A stretch of DNA of 64,000 bases from Clostridia bacterium (GCA_016938675.1 JAFGUF010000025.1:1-64000); one strand, 5' to 3'. Shown: positions 25,063 to 34,345, numbered from the stretch's first letter. The notes: a model not told the origin generated them from the sequence alone. Made by a program: numbers and translations.

Positions 25063-26355
25063 ATGAAAAATAAGCTTACGATAAATGCATTAGCTTTGTG
25101 CATACTGGTGCTGCTTGTACTGGCAGGCAGCAGCTGCAGCACAAATAAAGCGGATATTACTCCGGAGATTACCCCTGTGCCGGTTCCATATGTAGAAAAT
25201 ATCACTTTGAATACCTTTAACGACTTCGCCATTACGCTGCTCAAAAACATTCGCAGCCAGCAAAAATATCTTTATGACAACGGCGAATCAAGCTCCGCTA
25301 GCGGCAATGTCGTTATTAGCCCAATAAATGTAGGCGTTGCGCTTTCAATGTTCAATATAGGAGCATTAGGTGACACTAAAAGTGGTATACAGGAGGCTTT
25401 AGAGCTGGAGCTCGGCGATCCCACATTGGTTACAGAAAGCGCAAAGACATTGATGGATGCACTTCTTCAGCAGCAGAGCGCCTCATTTGCAGATGGCTAC
25501 GCTCTCTACATAAACGAAGGCCCTACTTTGCGTGAGGACTTCGCAATAAGGATGGAAGACTATTTCAAACTTGATGTGAATTTCCTTGACTTTGATTATG
25601 ACCGACTGGAAACCCGCCTTAATGACTGGGCCAGCGAAGTGACATCATCTTCTGCACGCATAACAACCATTTTCCCCGTGGACTCTCTGCCTCACGATAC
25701 TTCAACATTTGTTTTATCGGTAAATGCGGTTGACTGCGTATGGGATACGGAATTCAATATAGCTAATACCAGAACGCTGCCCTTTGCTTCAGACGGAGGA
25801 CAAGTGCTAGCTGTTCCTACTCTTAGAGGCAAGATGACAATAGGATTTTATGAAGACCAGGATGTAACCTGCGGCTTCCTTCCTTTAGCTGGCGGCAAAA
25901 CAACTCTTGCTGTATTTATTCCGCCTGAAGATGACACAATCGAAAAGTTCCTTACTGACTTTACAAATGAAAATATTCAAAGATGGAAGCTGCTTTCTTA
26001 TCAAAAAGAAAAGTGGATATATTTGCCCAAGATAAACTTTTCATCGCCAAATATTCTTGAGCTTTCCGAAGTTCTCAGCCAGATGGGGGCTGATGAAATG
26101 TTCAGCGAGCAATTGGCTGACTTTTCTAACCTCGGCAACAACTTCTATGTAAATGATTTCTATGCTGCTTCGCAAATAAGAATAACTGAAACAGGCGAAA
26201 ACCCAAGCGATATCACAGCCGTTGATATAACAAGAGCCAACAATAACGGAGAGGATTTCTTCATTGTCGGCCGTTCATTTGTTTTTGTTTTGCTGGACGA
26301 GGAAACAGGCGGAATATTGGCAATAGGCACGCTTGCGAATCCTATTGAGCCGTAA
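25063..26355 (+). CDS. Serpin-family protein, probably secreted and lipid-anchored
   Basis: A 430-residue protein with an N-terminal signal (hydrophobic about 8-21, AGSSC at 21-25, a near-lipobox) and a full serpin fold: VVISPINVGVALSMFNIGA, the breach-region VNAVDCVWDTEF, and the C-terminal RSFVFVLLDEETGGILAIG. Known: serpins trap serine or cysteine proteases by inserting the reactive loop. The expected hinge (a run of small residues after GTEA) is replaced by GENPSDITAVDI, so loop insertion and inhibition are doubtful. No ribosome site precedes the ATG, and a stop codon lies in frame just upstream. It converges on truA with two bases between stops. Confidence 0.85.
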   Translation: MKNKLTINALALCILVLLVLAGSSCSTNKADITPEITPVPVPYVENITLNTFNDFAITLLKNIRSQQKYLYDNGESSSASGNVVISPINVGVALSMFNIGALGDTKSGIQEALELELGDPTLVTESAKTLMDALLQQQSASFADGYALYINEGPTLREDFAIRMEDYFKLDVNFLDFDYDRLETRLNDWASEVTSSSARITTIFPVDSLPHDTSTFVLSVNAVDCVWDTEFNIANTRTLPFASDGGQVLAVPTLRGKMTIGFYEDQDVTCGFLPLAGGKTTLAVFIPPEDDTIEKFLTDFTNENIQRWKLLSYQKEKWIYLPKINFSSPNILELSEVLSQMGADEMFSEQLADFSNLGNNFYVNDFYAASQIRITETGENPSDITAVDITRANNNGEDFFIVGRSFVFVLLDEETGGILAIGTLANPIEP

Positions 26356-26357
26356 AG

Positions 26358-27086
26358 CTAGTAATAAACTTCCATAAGATATAAACCGCTTGCAGGCGCC
26401 GTTACACCGGCACTCGGGCGGTTTTTTGATTCTATAATGTGATTCATTTCTCTGTAGTCACGCTGTCCGCTGCCTACTTCCACAAGCGTTCCCGCAATTA
26501 TCCTAACCATTGACCGCAAGAATCCATTGCCGGCAACATCTATTGTAATCAGGTTACCTTCCCTTGCTATATCTATACTGTGGATGTCTCTCACAGTAGT
26601 GTTTACAAATGACCTGGCAGCCATAAATGATGTGAAATCGTGCTCGCCCAAAAGATCCTGCGCTGCTTTTTTCATTTTCTCAACATGAAGCCTGCGGTAT
26701 ACTCTCCATGCATAGTTTCTCTCAATTGCAGTCGGGTGATCCTGATTTAAAATTCTGTAACGGTATTTTTTGCCTACAGCGTCAAACCTGCTGTGGAAAT
26801 TTTCATCAACTGATTGGGCTGATACCGCCCTTATATCAAATGGTAATTCGGAGTTAAGCGCCCCTGCATACTTCTCAGCAGGTATTCTGTCATCGTCAAA
26901 ATGAAACACCTGACCGTAGGCATGCACACCCGCATCCGTTCTCCCCGCTCCATGAATTATTATATTACGGCCAGTTAGCCTATAGAGGCTTTCTTCAATT
27001 GTCTGCTGTATCGAGTTGGAGTTTATCTGCCTCTGCCATCCGCCGTATCCTGAGCCGTCATATTCAACAATCACCTTTATACGCAT
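26358..27086 (-). CDS. truA: tRNA pseudouridine(38-40) synthase
   Basis: Forms pseudouridine at positions 38-40 of tRNA anticodon arms. A 242-residue protein with VEYDGSGYGGWQRQ at the start and the catalytic Asp in GAGRTDAGVHAYGQV. The start used is ATG at 27084-27086, one base after the ecfT stop; five more upstream codons are in frame but overlap ecfT and lack support. It is the last gene of the long ribosomal transcript, the usual place in Bacillota. The rplM-rpsI pair that often follows is absent. Confidence 0.96.
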   Translation of the reverse strand: MRIKVIVEYDGSGYGGWQRQINSNSIQQTIEESLYRLTGRNIIIHGAGRTDAGVHAYGQVFHFDDDRIPAEKYAGALNSELPFDIRAVSAQSVDENFHSRFDAVGKKYRYRILNQDHPTAIERNYAWRVYRRLHVEKMKKAAQDLLGEHDFTSFMAARSFVNTTVRDIHSIDIAREGNLITIDVAGNGFLRSMVRIIAGTLVEVGSGQRDYREMNHIIESKNRPSAGVTAPASGLYLMEVYY

Positions 27087-27087
27087 A

Positions 27088-27894
27088 TTATCCCAACACA
27101 ATCTGAACGGCTGCTACGCTTGCAGCAAAAAACAAGAATGCAAAAGTCGTAAATAAATCAACACCGGTAAATCTAAGCTTTTTCATGCGTGTCCTGCCCT
27201 CGCTTCCCCTGTAGCATCTCGCTTCCATTGCCAACGCAAGGTCGTCAGCACGGCGGAACGCAGAGATAAACAACGGCACCATAACCGGAACAAGGCTCTT
27301 TGCTCGGCTGATCAGATTTCCGCTTTCAAAGTCCGCACCTCTTGACATCTGCGCTTTCATTATTTTGTCTGTTTCCGTCAAAAGGGTGGGGATAAACCTA
27401 AGGGCTATTGTCATCATCATTGCAAGCTCATGTACAGGTAGTCCGATTTTCTGCAGCGGTTTAAAAAGCGTCTCTAATCCATCTGTCAAGGCCAGAGGCG
27501 ATGTTGTAAGCGTTAATATCTGAGACCCTAAAACCAAAAGAATCAGCCTGACGGCAAAGTAGAAGCCTATGCGAAGCCCTTCTTCATATATCGTAATTTT
27601 TCTCCAGGAAAAAAGCAGCGTTTCGCCGGGAGTCATAAGAGTGTTTATTACGAAGGTGAATAAAAGTATAATAAATATCGGCCTTAAGCCTTTAAGCATA
27701 TACTTAAATGATATTTTACACACTGCAATTACAAGCATTATGTATATACCAATCAAGGCGTATCCTAAAAATGATTTAACCAAAAATATACCCACTACAA
27801 ATGAGAAAACCAGAATAAGCTTTGTTCTGGGGTCCATTCTGTGAATAATTGAATCTCCAGGGAAAAACTGCCCTATTGTGATATTTTTAAGCAT
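27088..27894 (-). CDS. ecfT: ECF transporter transmembrane subunit EcfT
   Basis: A 268-residue membrane protein that couples the EcfA ATPases to vitamin-binding S subunits. About five to six helices. The coupling motif ARG/SRG signature appears as QMSRGADFESG and EARCYRGSEGR. The start used is ATG at 27892-27894 after AAAGGAGGGG, giving MLKNITIGQFFPGDS; a longer frame lacks support. It overlaps ecfA2 by 8 bp. No S-component gene is in the window, so this is a shared group II module. Confidence 0.95.
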   Translation of the reverse strand: MLKNITIGQFFPGDSIIHRMDPRTKLILVFSFVVGIFLVKSFLGYALIGIYIMLVIAVCKISFKYMLKGLRPIFIILLFTFVINTLMTPGETLLFSWRKITIYEEGLRIGFYFAVRLILLVLGSQILTLTTSPLALTDGLETLFKPLQKIGLPVHELAMMMTIALRFIPTLLTETDKIMKAQMSRGADFESGNLISRAKSLVPVMVPLFISAFRRADDLALAMEARCYRGSEGRTRMKKLRFTGVDLFTTFAFLFFAASVAAVQIVLG

Positions 27895-28777
27895 TCTTCC
27901 CCTCCTTTGCAGCAGCAATTGATGCATACATTTCATCCAGTGTCAATGGGGTGCCTTTAATATTAACTCCTCTAGATTTCATTTGCTGTACAAGGTTGAG
28001 TGTGTATGGTACGTCAAGCCCGAGTGATTTAAGCTCCTCATAATGACTGAAAACCTCTCTCGGCGCATCAAACATTGAGACTTCACCCTTATCCATTACA
28101 AGAACCTTGCTGCAAACAGCTGCGATTTCATCCATGTAATGGCTAATCATTATGACCGTCATGTTTTCTTCTTTATTTAGCTTTACTAGTAGCTCCAGGA
28201 CCTCTTTCCTACCTTTGGGATCAAGCCCCGCGGTGGGTTCATCCAGAATCAATATATCCGGCTCCATTGCAAGCACTCCAGCGAACGCTGCCCTTCTTTT
28301 CTGCCCACCTGATAACTCAAAAGGGGATTTGTCGCCCACCTCATCTATATCCAGCCCAACATGGCTCAATGCAGCTGCAACTCGCCTTTCGATTTCCTCT
28401 TTGCCCATGCCAAGGTTTTTGGGGCCGTAGGCTACGTCCTTAACAACACTTTCTTCAAAAAGCTGGTATTCAGGATATTGAAAAACAAGGCCCACTGTCT
28501 TCCTGAGTGCATTCAGCTTGCTTTTTTCAGTTGATGTCTCAACACCCTTTATTATAACTTTTCCGCTGGTCGGCTTCAAAAGCGCGTTAATATGCTGTAC
28601 CAAGGTTGTCTTTCCGCTGCCGGTATGCCCTATAACCCCCAGAAACTCACCAGGCATTATTTCAAGGTCAACGTCTTTCAGCGCAATTGTTTCAAAAGGA
28701 GAACCTTCCATATATACATAGCTTACCTTTTCAAATTTAATAAAAGGAAGCTCTTTTTTCTCTATAGCTGACTGCAT
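27887..28777 (-). CDS. ecfA2: ECF transporter ATPase EcfA2
   Basis: A 296-residue ABC ATPase. Walker A GHTGSGKTT, signature LSGGQKRR and Walker B ILILDEPTAGLDP are intact. It pairs with EcfA1 to drive vitamin or metal uptake through EcfT on the cytoplasmic face of the membrane. GGAGG precedes the ATG. It overlaps ecfA1 by 16 bp and ecfT by 8 bp. Confidence 0.96.
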   Translation of the reverse strand: MQSAIEKKELPFIKFEKVSYVYMEGSPFETIALKDVDLEIMPGEFLGVIGHTGSGKTTLVQHINALLKPTSGKVIIKGVETSTEKSKLNALRKTVGLVFQYPEYQLFEESVVKDVAYGPKNLGMGKEEIERRVAAALSHVGLDIDEVGDKSPFELSGGQKRRAAFAGVLAMEPDILILDEPTAGLDPKGRKEVLELLVKLNKEENMTVIMISHYMDEIAAVCSKVLVMDKGEVSMFDAPREVFSHYEELKSLGLDVPYTLNLVQQMKSRGVNIKGTPLTLDEMYASIAAAKEGKNA

Positions 28778-29595
28778 ATTTCCTCCGCCATTTCTTCAAT
28801 AGAAAATACGTTTTTAATATCCATACCGCTTTTTCTCAGCTGATCTGCAAGTAGCACAGATTTAGGAACATCCAGACAAAGATTATCCAGCAATGCAATA
28901 TTACTGAAAATCTCTTGCGGTGTTCCATCTTTAGCGATTTCGCCTTCATTCAATATCACCACTCTGTCAGCGAGCGCGGCCTCCTCCATAAAGTGCGTAA
29001 TAAATATTATTGTCTTTCCGCCTTTATTCAGCTTCATCGCAATATCCATCACTTCTCTGCGCCCCTTTGGGTCCAGCATGGCCGTGCTTTCATCAAATAC
29101 AATTATTTTTGGATTAAGAGCCAGCACTCCCGCTATTGCCACTCGCTGTTTCTGGCCTCCGGAAAGCATATGCGGCGCTTTACCTCGGTAGTCATTCATT
29201 TCAACCATTTCAAGAGAGTCATCCACTCTCTTTATTATTTCTTCACGTGGCAAACCTAAATTTTCAGCCCCAAAAGCAATATCTTCTTCAACTATGGTCG
29301 CTACAAGCTGGTTATCGGGATTCTGAAAAACCATTCCTGCCGTTCTCCTTATATCCCATAGCTTTTCTTCATCACTAGTGTCGTATCCGTCAATGTGTAC
29401 TGTTCCTTCTGCAGGCAGCAAAAGCGCGTTTATATGCTTGGCCAGGGTCGATTTGCCCGATCCGTTTGAGCCGACAATTGCCAAAAATTCACCTTTGTCT
29501 ACTTCAAGCGATATATTATTTAATGCTCTCTTTTTTAATCCTTCGTGATTAATATAATCAAAAGATACATTCTGAAATTCTATAATTGAACCCAT
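28762..29595 (-). CDS. ecfA1: ECF transporter ATPase EcfA1
   Basis: A 277-residue ABC ATPase with Walker A VGSNGSGKST, signature LSGGQKQR and Walker B IIVFDESTAMLDP (DES where EcfA2 has DEP, common in EcfA1). It forms the heterodimer with EcfA2. AAAGGA precedes the ATG. It lies 88 bp behind rplQ with a hairpin in the gap, so expression may be set lower than that of the ribosomal genes. Confidence 0.96.
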   Translation of the reverse strand: MGSIIEFQNVSFDYINHEGLKKRALNNISLEVDKGEFLAIVGSNGSGKSTLAKHINALLLPAEGTVHIDGYDTSDEEKLWDIRRTAGMVFQNPDNQLVATIVEEDIAFGAENLGLPREEIIKRVDDSLEMVEMNDYRGKAPHMLSGGQKQRVAIAGVLALNPKIIVFDESTAMLDPKGRREVMDIAMKLNKGGKTIIFITHFMEEAALADRVVILNEGEIAKDGTPQEIFSNIALLDNLCLDVPKSVLLADQLRKSGMDIKNVFSIEEMAEEICSQL

Positions 29596-29625
29596 TACAA
29601 TTCCTTTGTGCCAATATAGGCAAAA

Positions 29626-29656
29626 GGAGAACTAAGGTCTAGCCTTAAAGTTCTCC
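29626..29656 (-). terminator. Hairpin between rplQ and ecfA1, possible partial terminator
   Basis: An 8-bp outer stem GGAGAACT/AGTTCTCC and a 4-bp inner stem separated by a two-base bulge. On the minus strand only four T follow. Likely to reduce rather than stop transcription into the ECF genes. Confidence 0.55.
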
Positions 29657-29683
29657 GTTTATTTTTATTCCTTTTATACACGC

Positions 29684-30196
29684 TTAGACCAGTTCCAGTA
29701 TAACCATCTCTGCGCCGTCGCCCTTGCGTGGGCCAAACTTTAATATGCGTGTATATCCGCCGCCGTTGCCTGTTTCCTCTTTTCTTTCCTTGTAGTGAGG
29801 ACCGATTTCCTTAAACATTTTTTCTACCAACGGATGGTTTACTCCGTCTAAGCGCTCAAGATACTCCGATTTGCTTTCTTTATCTTCGCGTCTTGGTTTA
29901 ACATCATATGTTTTAGCCATTATTTTACGGCGGGCAGCCAATTTTGAAGGACTGTCGTTTACTACTTCAATCTCTACAAACTGACCTTTTTCATTTTTTG
30001 ATTTTTTAGTAACTGTTATGCTATTGTCGCATTCTTTAACAGCTAAAGTAATAAGCTTTTCAGCTATTTTACGTACTTCCTTCGCACGGTGCAGAGTAGT
30101 TTGTATGCTGCCATTTTCCAATAGCGCTGTTACCTGTGAGCGAAGTATAGCCATACGCTGGTCTGTGGGTTTACCCAGTTTGCGATATCCTGACAT
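29684..30196 (-). CDS. rplQ: 50S ribosomal protein L17
   Basis: Starts [19 protein letters not shown] and ends in the usual [16 protein letters not shown]. At 170 residues it is about 50 longer than Bacillus L17. The extra sequence is a charged insert between about residues 60 and 105 ([20 protein letters not shown] and beyond) within the normal fold. It binds 23S rRNA near the tunnel exit. It follows rpoA by 20 bp. Confidence 0.96.
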   Translation of the reverse strand: MSGYRKLGKPTDQRMAILRSQVTALLENGSIQTTLHRAKEVRKIAEKLITLAVKECDNSITVTKKSKNEKGQFVEIEVVNDSPSKLAARRKIMAKTYDVKPRREDKESKSEYLERLDGVNHPLVEKMFKEIGPHYKERKEETGNGGGYTRILKFGPRKGDGAEMVILELV

Positions 30197-30216
30197 TTTT
30201 TTTACGTTCCCTTCTG

Positions 30217-31164
30217 CTATTCTTCATCTTTTTTAAGCGAATGACCTAGTGCTGCAAGTTTCTGCTGCACTTCAGTAAGTGACTTACGGCCAAGGTTTCT
30301 TACCTTCATCATGTCCTCTTCGCTGTGCTGTACCAATTCAGATACGGTGTTTATTCCTGCGCGCTTGAGGCAATTGAATGAACGCACTGTAAGGTCAAGT
30401 TCTTCTATTGTCATATCAAGAACCTTTTCCTTCTCGTCATCATCCTTCTCTACCATAATCTCTACGTCGCCGACTTCGTCGGTTAAGTCAATGAACAGCT
30501 TCATATGTTCGTTTATGATTTTCGCAGCTAAGGATTGAGCTTCCTCCGGCCTTATTGAACCATTAGTCCATATTTCCATTGTAAGTTTATCAAAGTCTGT
30601 CTGCTTGCCTACACGGGTATCCTCAACTTTGTAATTAACCTTTTCAATAGGTGTAAATATTGAATCCACCGGGATAACTCCCACAGGCTGTCCAAACGCT
30701 TTGTTTCTTTCTGCACTTACATATCCACGTCCCTTATCCAGGGTTATTTCCATGTAAAGACTGCCATCTTCATTTACTGTACATACATGCATATCTGGGT
30801 TTAGAATTTCAACCTCAGAATCAACAAATATGTCGCCTGCGGTGACAACCGCTGGCCCTGTAACATTCAATGTAACTACTTTCTGTTCAGTAGTGTGCAT
30901 CTGTGCAGACAGCCCTTTTAAATTAAGAATTATCTCTGTAACATCCTCAACTACTCCCGGAATTGTGGAAAACTCATGAAGAACGCCTTCAATTTTAACT
31001 GATACTACTGCCACTCCCGGAAGAGAGGACAGCAGAACTCTGCGCAATGAGTTCCCTAATGTTGTGCCGAACCCTCTTTCAAGAGGCTCAACTACAAACT
31101 TTCCATAGCGGTTGTCTTCACTCACTTCAACGCATTCGATTTTGGGTTTTTCAATAACAATCAT
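30217..31164 (-). CDS. rpoA: RNA polymerase alpha subunit
   Basis: A 315-residue subunit that nucleates RNA polymerase and contacts activators and UP elements. The N-terminal dimer domain has [21 protein letters not shown] charged linker (about 228-240) leads to the C-terminal domain with [19 protein letters not shown] and [21 protein letters not shown] precedes the ATG. It lies between rpsD and rplQ as in other Bacillota. Confidence 0.98.
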   Translation of the reverse strand: MIVIEKPKIECVEVSEDNRYGKFVVEPLERGFGTTLGNSLRRVLLSSLPGVAVVSVKIEGVLHEFSTIPGVVEDVTEIILNLKGLSAQMHTTEQKVVTLNVTGPAVVTAGDIFVDSEVEILNPDMHVCTVNEDGSLYMEITLDKGRGYVSAERNKAFGQPVGVIPVDSIFTPIEKVNYKVEDTRVGKQTDFDKLTMEIWTNGSIRPEEAQSLAAKIINEHMKLFIDLTDEVGDVEIMVEKDDDEKEKVLDMTIEELDLTVRSFNCLKRAGINTVSELVQHSEEDMMKVRNLGRKSLTEVQQKLAALGHSLKKDEE

Positions 31165-31218
31165 TTAATTTAAACCCTCCTTGTGAGGTGTAGATTTTGG
31201 AAAAAAGTATTCCAAATA

Positions 31219-31848
31219 TTAAAGTTTAGAGTAATACTCAACAACTAAGTGCTCTTCCAGTGTTAGGTCTATATCGTCTCTTTCCGGTTTCTGCAAAACT
31301 TTGCCTGTCAGCTTGTCTGCGTTCATTTCCAGCCACTTTGGTACATTGGAAACGCCGTTTTCTTTAACAGCCTTGAATATATCAATGCTCTGGCTGTCTT
31401 CTTTAACGGTGATTTCATCACCGGGTTTTACCTGGTATGAAGGAATGTTTACTTTCTTTCCGTTAACCAGTATATGACGATGCAGGGTTAATTGCCTTGC
31501 CTGTGCTCTGCTCACGCCTAAGCCCATACGATAGACAACGTTATCCAGTCTCAATTCCAGCAATTGAAGCAATGCTTCACCGGTTGTTACTCCCTTTATT
31601 CTGCTTGCCTTATTAAAGTACAAACGGAATTGCTTTTCTAAAAGACCGTATGCTCTGCGCATCTTTTGCTTTTCTCTTAATTGAAGACCATATTCTGATA
31701 CTTTTCTGCGGCCCTGGCCATGCTGTCCCGGAGGTACCGGCCTGCGGTTAAATGCGCATTTATCGCTGTAGCAGCGATCGCCTTTAAGAAACAGTTTGGT
31801 TCCCTCTCTGCGGCATAGGCGGCAAACAGGTCCTGTATATCTTGCCAT
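31219..31848 (-). CDS. rpsD: 30S ribosomal protein S4, zinc form
   Basis: A 209-residue primary 16S-binding protein. Cys9, Cys12, Cys26 and Cys31 make the zinc site of the C+ form. The S4 RNA-binding domain is seen in [19 protein letters not shown]. In E. coli S4 represses the alpha operon; in Bacillus it controls its own separate gene. Here it lies inside the alpha operon, 54 bp before rpoA. Confidence 0.97.
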   Translation of the reverse strand: MARYTGPVCRLCRREGTKLFLKGDRCYSDKCAFNRRPVPPGQHGQGRRKVSEYGLQLREKQKMRRAYGLLEKQFRLYFNKASRIKGVTTGEALLQLLELRLDNVVYRMGLGVSRAQARQLTLHRHILVNGKKVNIPSYQVKPGDEITVKEDSQSIDIFKAVKENGVSNVPKWLEMNADKLTGKVLQKPERDDIDLTLEEHLVVEYYSKL

Positions 31849-31864
31849 GTTTTATTCCCTCCTA

Positions 31865-32257
31865 TTACACTCTTCTACGTTTTGGCGGACGACATCCGTT
31901 GTGAGGAATCGGCGTCACATCCTTAATAGATGTTATTTCCAGTCCTGCAACCTGAAGTGCGCGAATCGCAGCTTCTCTGCCTGAGCCTGGGCCTTTTACG
32001 TATACTTCTACTGTTTTTAAACCATAATCCAAAGACGCTTTTGCAGCAGTCTCTGATGCCATTTGAGCGGCATATGGGGTGCTTTTTCTGGATCCACGGA
32101 AATTAAGTGAACCTGCACTTGACCATGACAAGGCATTGCCCTGCATATCAGTAATGGTTACTATTGTATTATTGAACGATGCCTGAATATGTGCCTGGCC
32201 ACGTTCTACATGCTTTTTATCACGACGGCGCTTTGTGCCGCGCTTAGCTTGTGCCAT
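31865..32257 (-). CDS. rpsK: 30S ribosomal protein S11
   Basis: A 130-residue platform protein with the motifs [20 protein letters not shown] and the C-terminal [18 protein letters not shown]. It contacts the mRNA-exit region near the anti-Shine-Dalgarno helix. Between rpsM and rpsD with short spacers. Confidence 0.97.
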   Translation of the reverse strand: MAQAKRGTKRRRDKKHVERGQAHIQASFNNTIVTITDMQGNALSWSSAGSLNFRGSRKSTPYAAQMASETAAKASLDYGLKTVEVYVKGPGSGREAAIRALQVAGLEITSIKDVTPIPHNGCRPPKRRRV

Positions 32258-32300
32258 GTTCTAATACCATGCCTTTCTAAAAATTTGCAGTATTAAAATA

Positions 32301-32669
32301 CTATTTTTTGCGTCCAACAGCTCCCTTGCGAGGGCCTTTTCTGGTCCTTGCATTCTGCTTGGAATTTTGTCCTCTGACGGGCAGGTTTCTGCGGTGGCGG
32401 ATACCTCTGTATGCGCCTATTTCCATCAGACGGCGAATATTCATAGCTATTGTACGTCTCAAGTCGCCCTCAACCTGTACATTGCTTTCAATGTATTCAC
32501 GTAGAGTACTAACTTCATTTTCTGTTAAGTCCTTGACGCGGACGTCAGGATTTATTTTCGTTTCAGCCAAAATTTTCTTAGAGGTTGTAAGGCCAATACC
32601 AAAAATGTATGTAAGCCCTATCTCAACTCTCTTTTCTCTTGGCAAATCAACGCCAGCAATACGAGCCAT
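32301..32669 (-). CDS. rpsM: 30S ribosomal protein S13
   Basis: A 122-residue head protein starting [19 protein letters not shown], with [14 protein letters not shown] and a basic tail that reaches the P-site tRNA. It follows an unusually long 167-bp spacer after rpmJ; GGAGGT precedes the ATG. Confidence 0.97.
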   Translation of the reverse strand: MARIAGVDLPREKRVEIGLTYIFGIGLTTSKKILAETKINPDVRVKDLTENEVSTLREYIESNVQVEGDLRRTIAMNIRRLMEIGAYRGIRHRRNLPVRGQNSKQNARTRKGPRKGAVGRKK

Positions 32670-32836
32670 ACGTAGATTACCTCCATTTTTATTATCACTT
32701 TTTAGCTAATAAGCTAGAGTAAATTTAATATATTAAAACTACATTATAATTAGATACACCTATAACGCGCATAATCCTTTGCGGTGGAAATGAAGGAAAG
32801 CGCAAGCCACGGGAAAATGTAGCATTACTTTATATA
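32670..32836 (-). promoter_or_regulatory. Long structured spacer between rpmJ and rpsM
   Basis: A 167-nt non-coding stretch where neighbours are usually under 50 nt apart. Its rpmJ-proximal half is richer in G+C and can fold CTTGCG with CGCAAAG around a pyrimidine-rich loop; the other half is AT-rich. No convincing promoter was found. It may be a ribosomal-protein binding leader for rpsM-rpsK-rpsD; this is inference. Confidence 0.35.
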
Positions 32837-32950
32837 TTATCCTTGTCTTTGTTTGTGTCTTGGGTTCTGGCAAATTACCATTACCCTACCGTGACGTTTA
32901 ATTACTTTGCATTTTTCGCAAATTGGTTTTACTGATGGTCTGACTTTCAT
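32837..32950 (-). CDS. rpmJ: 50S ribosomal protein L36, zinc form
   Basis: A 37-codon gene starting [19 protein letters not shown] and ending PRHKQRQG. Cys11, Cys14, Cys27 and His32 form the zinc ribbon. AAAGGA lies upstream of the ATG at 32948-32950. Position between infA and rpsM is the standard one. Confidence 0.97.
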   Translation of the reverse strand: MKVRPSVKPICEKCKVIKRHGRVMVICQNPRHKQRQG

Positions 32951-33014
32951 TTTACCAAATTTTCCTTTCTTTGCAAATACAGTTTTCTGTATACTCAAAC
33001 ATTTTTCAGGAGGT

Positions 33015-33245
33015 TCAGCTATTGCGGGGCTTGCCCCTCCATGTAATCCGCCCTTTAGTCAGGTCGTAGGGTGACAGTTCAAGAGTAACCTGATCACCCG
33101 GCAAAATACGAATATAGTGCATACGCAATTTGCCTGATATGTGGGCTAATACAGTGTGTCCGTTTTCAAGTTCTACCTGAAACATAGCATTTGGATATGC
33201 TTCAAGCACTTTGCCTTGTACTTCGATTACGCCTTGCTTTGCCAA
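33015..33245 (-). CDS. infA: Translation initiation factor IF-1
   Basis: A 76-residue OB-fold protein (family usually about 72) with [39 protein letters not shown] and the end GRITWRGK. It binds the ribosomal A site with IF-2 and IF-3 during initiation. It lies 25 bp after the KOW-domain gene and 64 bp before rpmJ. Confidence 0.97.
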   Translation of the reverse strand: MAKQGVIEVQGKVLEAYPNAMFQVELENGHTVLAHISGKLRMHYIRILPGDQVTLELSPYDLTKGRITWRGKPRNS

Positions 33246-33270
33246 ACTTTTCTCCTCCTTAAGTTAGAGT

Positions 33271-33549
33271 TCACTTATTATATCCTAAAGCATTTAAGTG
33301 GCTGCGCAGCTCGTAATCAAAGACTTTTCCGCCGGATTCCAAAGTCTCTTTTATCACAGGTATTACTACGCCCTTAATACTTATATGCTTTAATTTCTTC
33401 TTTTTCGGGTTGTCCGCCTTGCGAATTACTCCATCTGCCAGAAGCACATGTTTTTTATCTTCGCTGAATCCTACAACCACAAAAAATCTGTTTGCATCTC
33501 TTCCTGCCTTCGAAATAACTACTGAACCTATTGAAGGAAGTTCATTCAT
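33271..33549 (-). CDS. KOW-domain RNA-binding protein
   Basis: A 92-residue protein with an N-terminal KOW-like stretch (IGSVVISKAGRDANRFFVVV) and a basic block DNPKKKKLKHISIKG, resembling the L14e/L27e group of eukaryotic and archaeal ribosomal proteins. In Clostridia and related groups it sits between map and infA, as here. Function is not established; ribosome or RNA binding is inferred from the fold and site. Confidence 0.85.
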   Translation of the reverse strand: MNELPSIGSVVISKAGRDANRFFVVVGFSEDKKHVLLADGVIRKADNPKKKKLKHISIKGVVIPVIKETLESGGKVFDYELRSHLNALGYNK

Positions 33550-33585
33550 AGCTATCTTAACCTCCTAACATAAAACCACATTCAT

Positions 33586-34335
33586 TCAGCGCTGCTCTGT
33601 TAAAATAACAGGCCCTTCGCTGGATATATAAACTGTGTTTTCGTAGTGGGCAGACAAAGTCTTGTCTTTTGTAGTAATCGTCCATCCGTCAGCAAGCTGT
33701 ATCACTTCATGTTTTCCAATGTTTATCATCGGTTCTACTGCCAGCACCATTCCCGCTTTCAGTCGAAGGCCTTTACCTTTGTGACCGAAATTAAGAACTT
33801 CCGGGCTTTCATGCATCTCTCTGCCTATTCCGTGTCCGCACAATGTCCTGACTACCGAGAATCCATTGGATTCTGCCATGTTCTGAACAGCATATCCGAT
33901 ATCTCCCAGCCTGTTATCAGGATACATAACACTTACAGCTTCATAAAAGCAGCTTTTTGCACACTCAACCAATTTTCTGGCATCCTCAGATACATCACCT
34001 ACAAAGAAAGTTCTTGCCATATCTGAATGAAAACCATTTATATATGTGCCTAGGTCAATGCCCACTATGTCTCCGTCTTTAAGCTTCCTTTCAGACGGTA
34101 TCCCGTGAACCACTTCCTCGTTAACGGAAGCACATATGCTGCCCGGATATCCATGATATCCCTTGAAAGAGGGCTGAGCGCCTTTAGATAACATAAATTC
34201 ATACGCTATCTTATCCAGTTCCTTTGTTTCTACGCCGACTTTTATGTTCTTTTCCAGCAGCGCCATGCATTCACTTGCGATATCCGCAGCTATCTGCATA
34301 AGTCTTATTTCTTCACTGCTCTTTATATTTATCAT
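33586..34335 (-). CDS. map: Methionine aminopeptidase, type I
   Basis: Removes initiator methionine from new proteins. A 249-residue pita-bread enzyme. Metal ligands lie in GIDLGTYINGFHSDMART (two Asp), GHGIGREMHESP (His) and LAVEPMIN (Glu), with a final Glu in the C-terminal strand. No N-terminal zinc-finger extension. It follows adk by 10 bp in the secY-adk-map order. Confidence 0.97.
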   Translation of the reverse strand: MINIKSSEEIRLMQIAADIASECMALLEKNIKVGVETKELDKIAYEFMLSKGAQPSFKGYHGYPGSICASVNEEVVHGIPSERKLKDGDIVGIDLGTYINGFHSDMARTFFVGDVSEDARKLVECAKSCFYEAVSVMYPDNRLGDIGYAVQNMAESNGFSVVRTLCGHGIGREMHESPEVLNFGHKGKGLRLKAGMVLAVEPMINIGKHEVIQLADGWTITTKDKTLSAHYENTVYISSEGPVILTEQR

Positions 34336-34345
34336 ATCTATACCA

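Noticed and set aside
32703-32716. TAGCT/AGCTA hairpin before rpsM as a terminator
   Set aside because: Only five pairs and followed by A rather than T on the coding strand.
32743-32748. TATAAT before rpsM as an internal promoter
   Set aside because: The hexamer at -35 spacing is TGCGCG and there is no TG extension; probably AT-rich chance.
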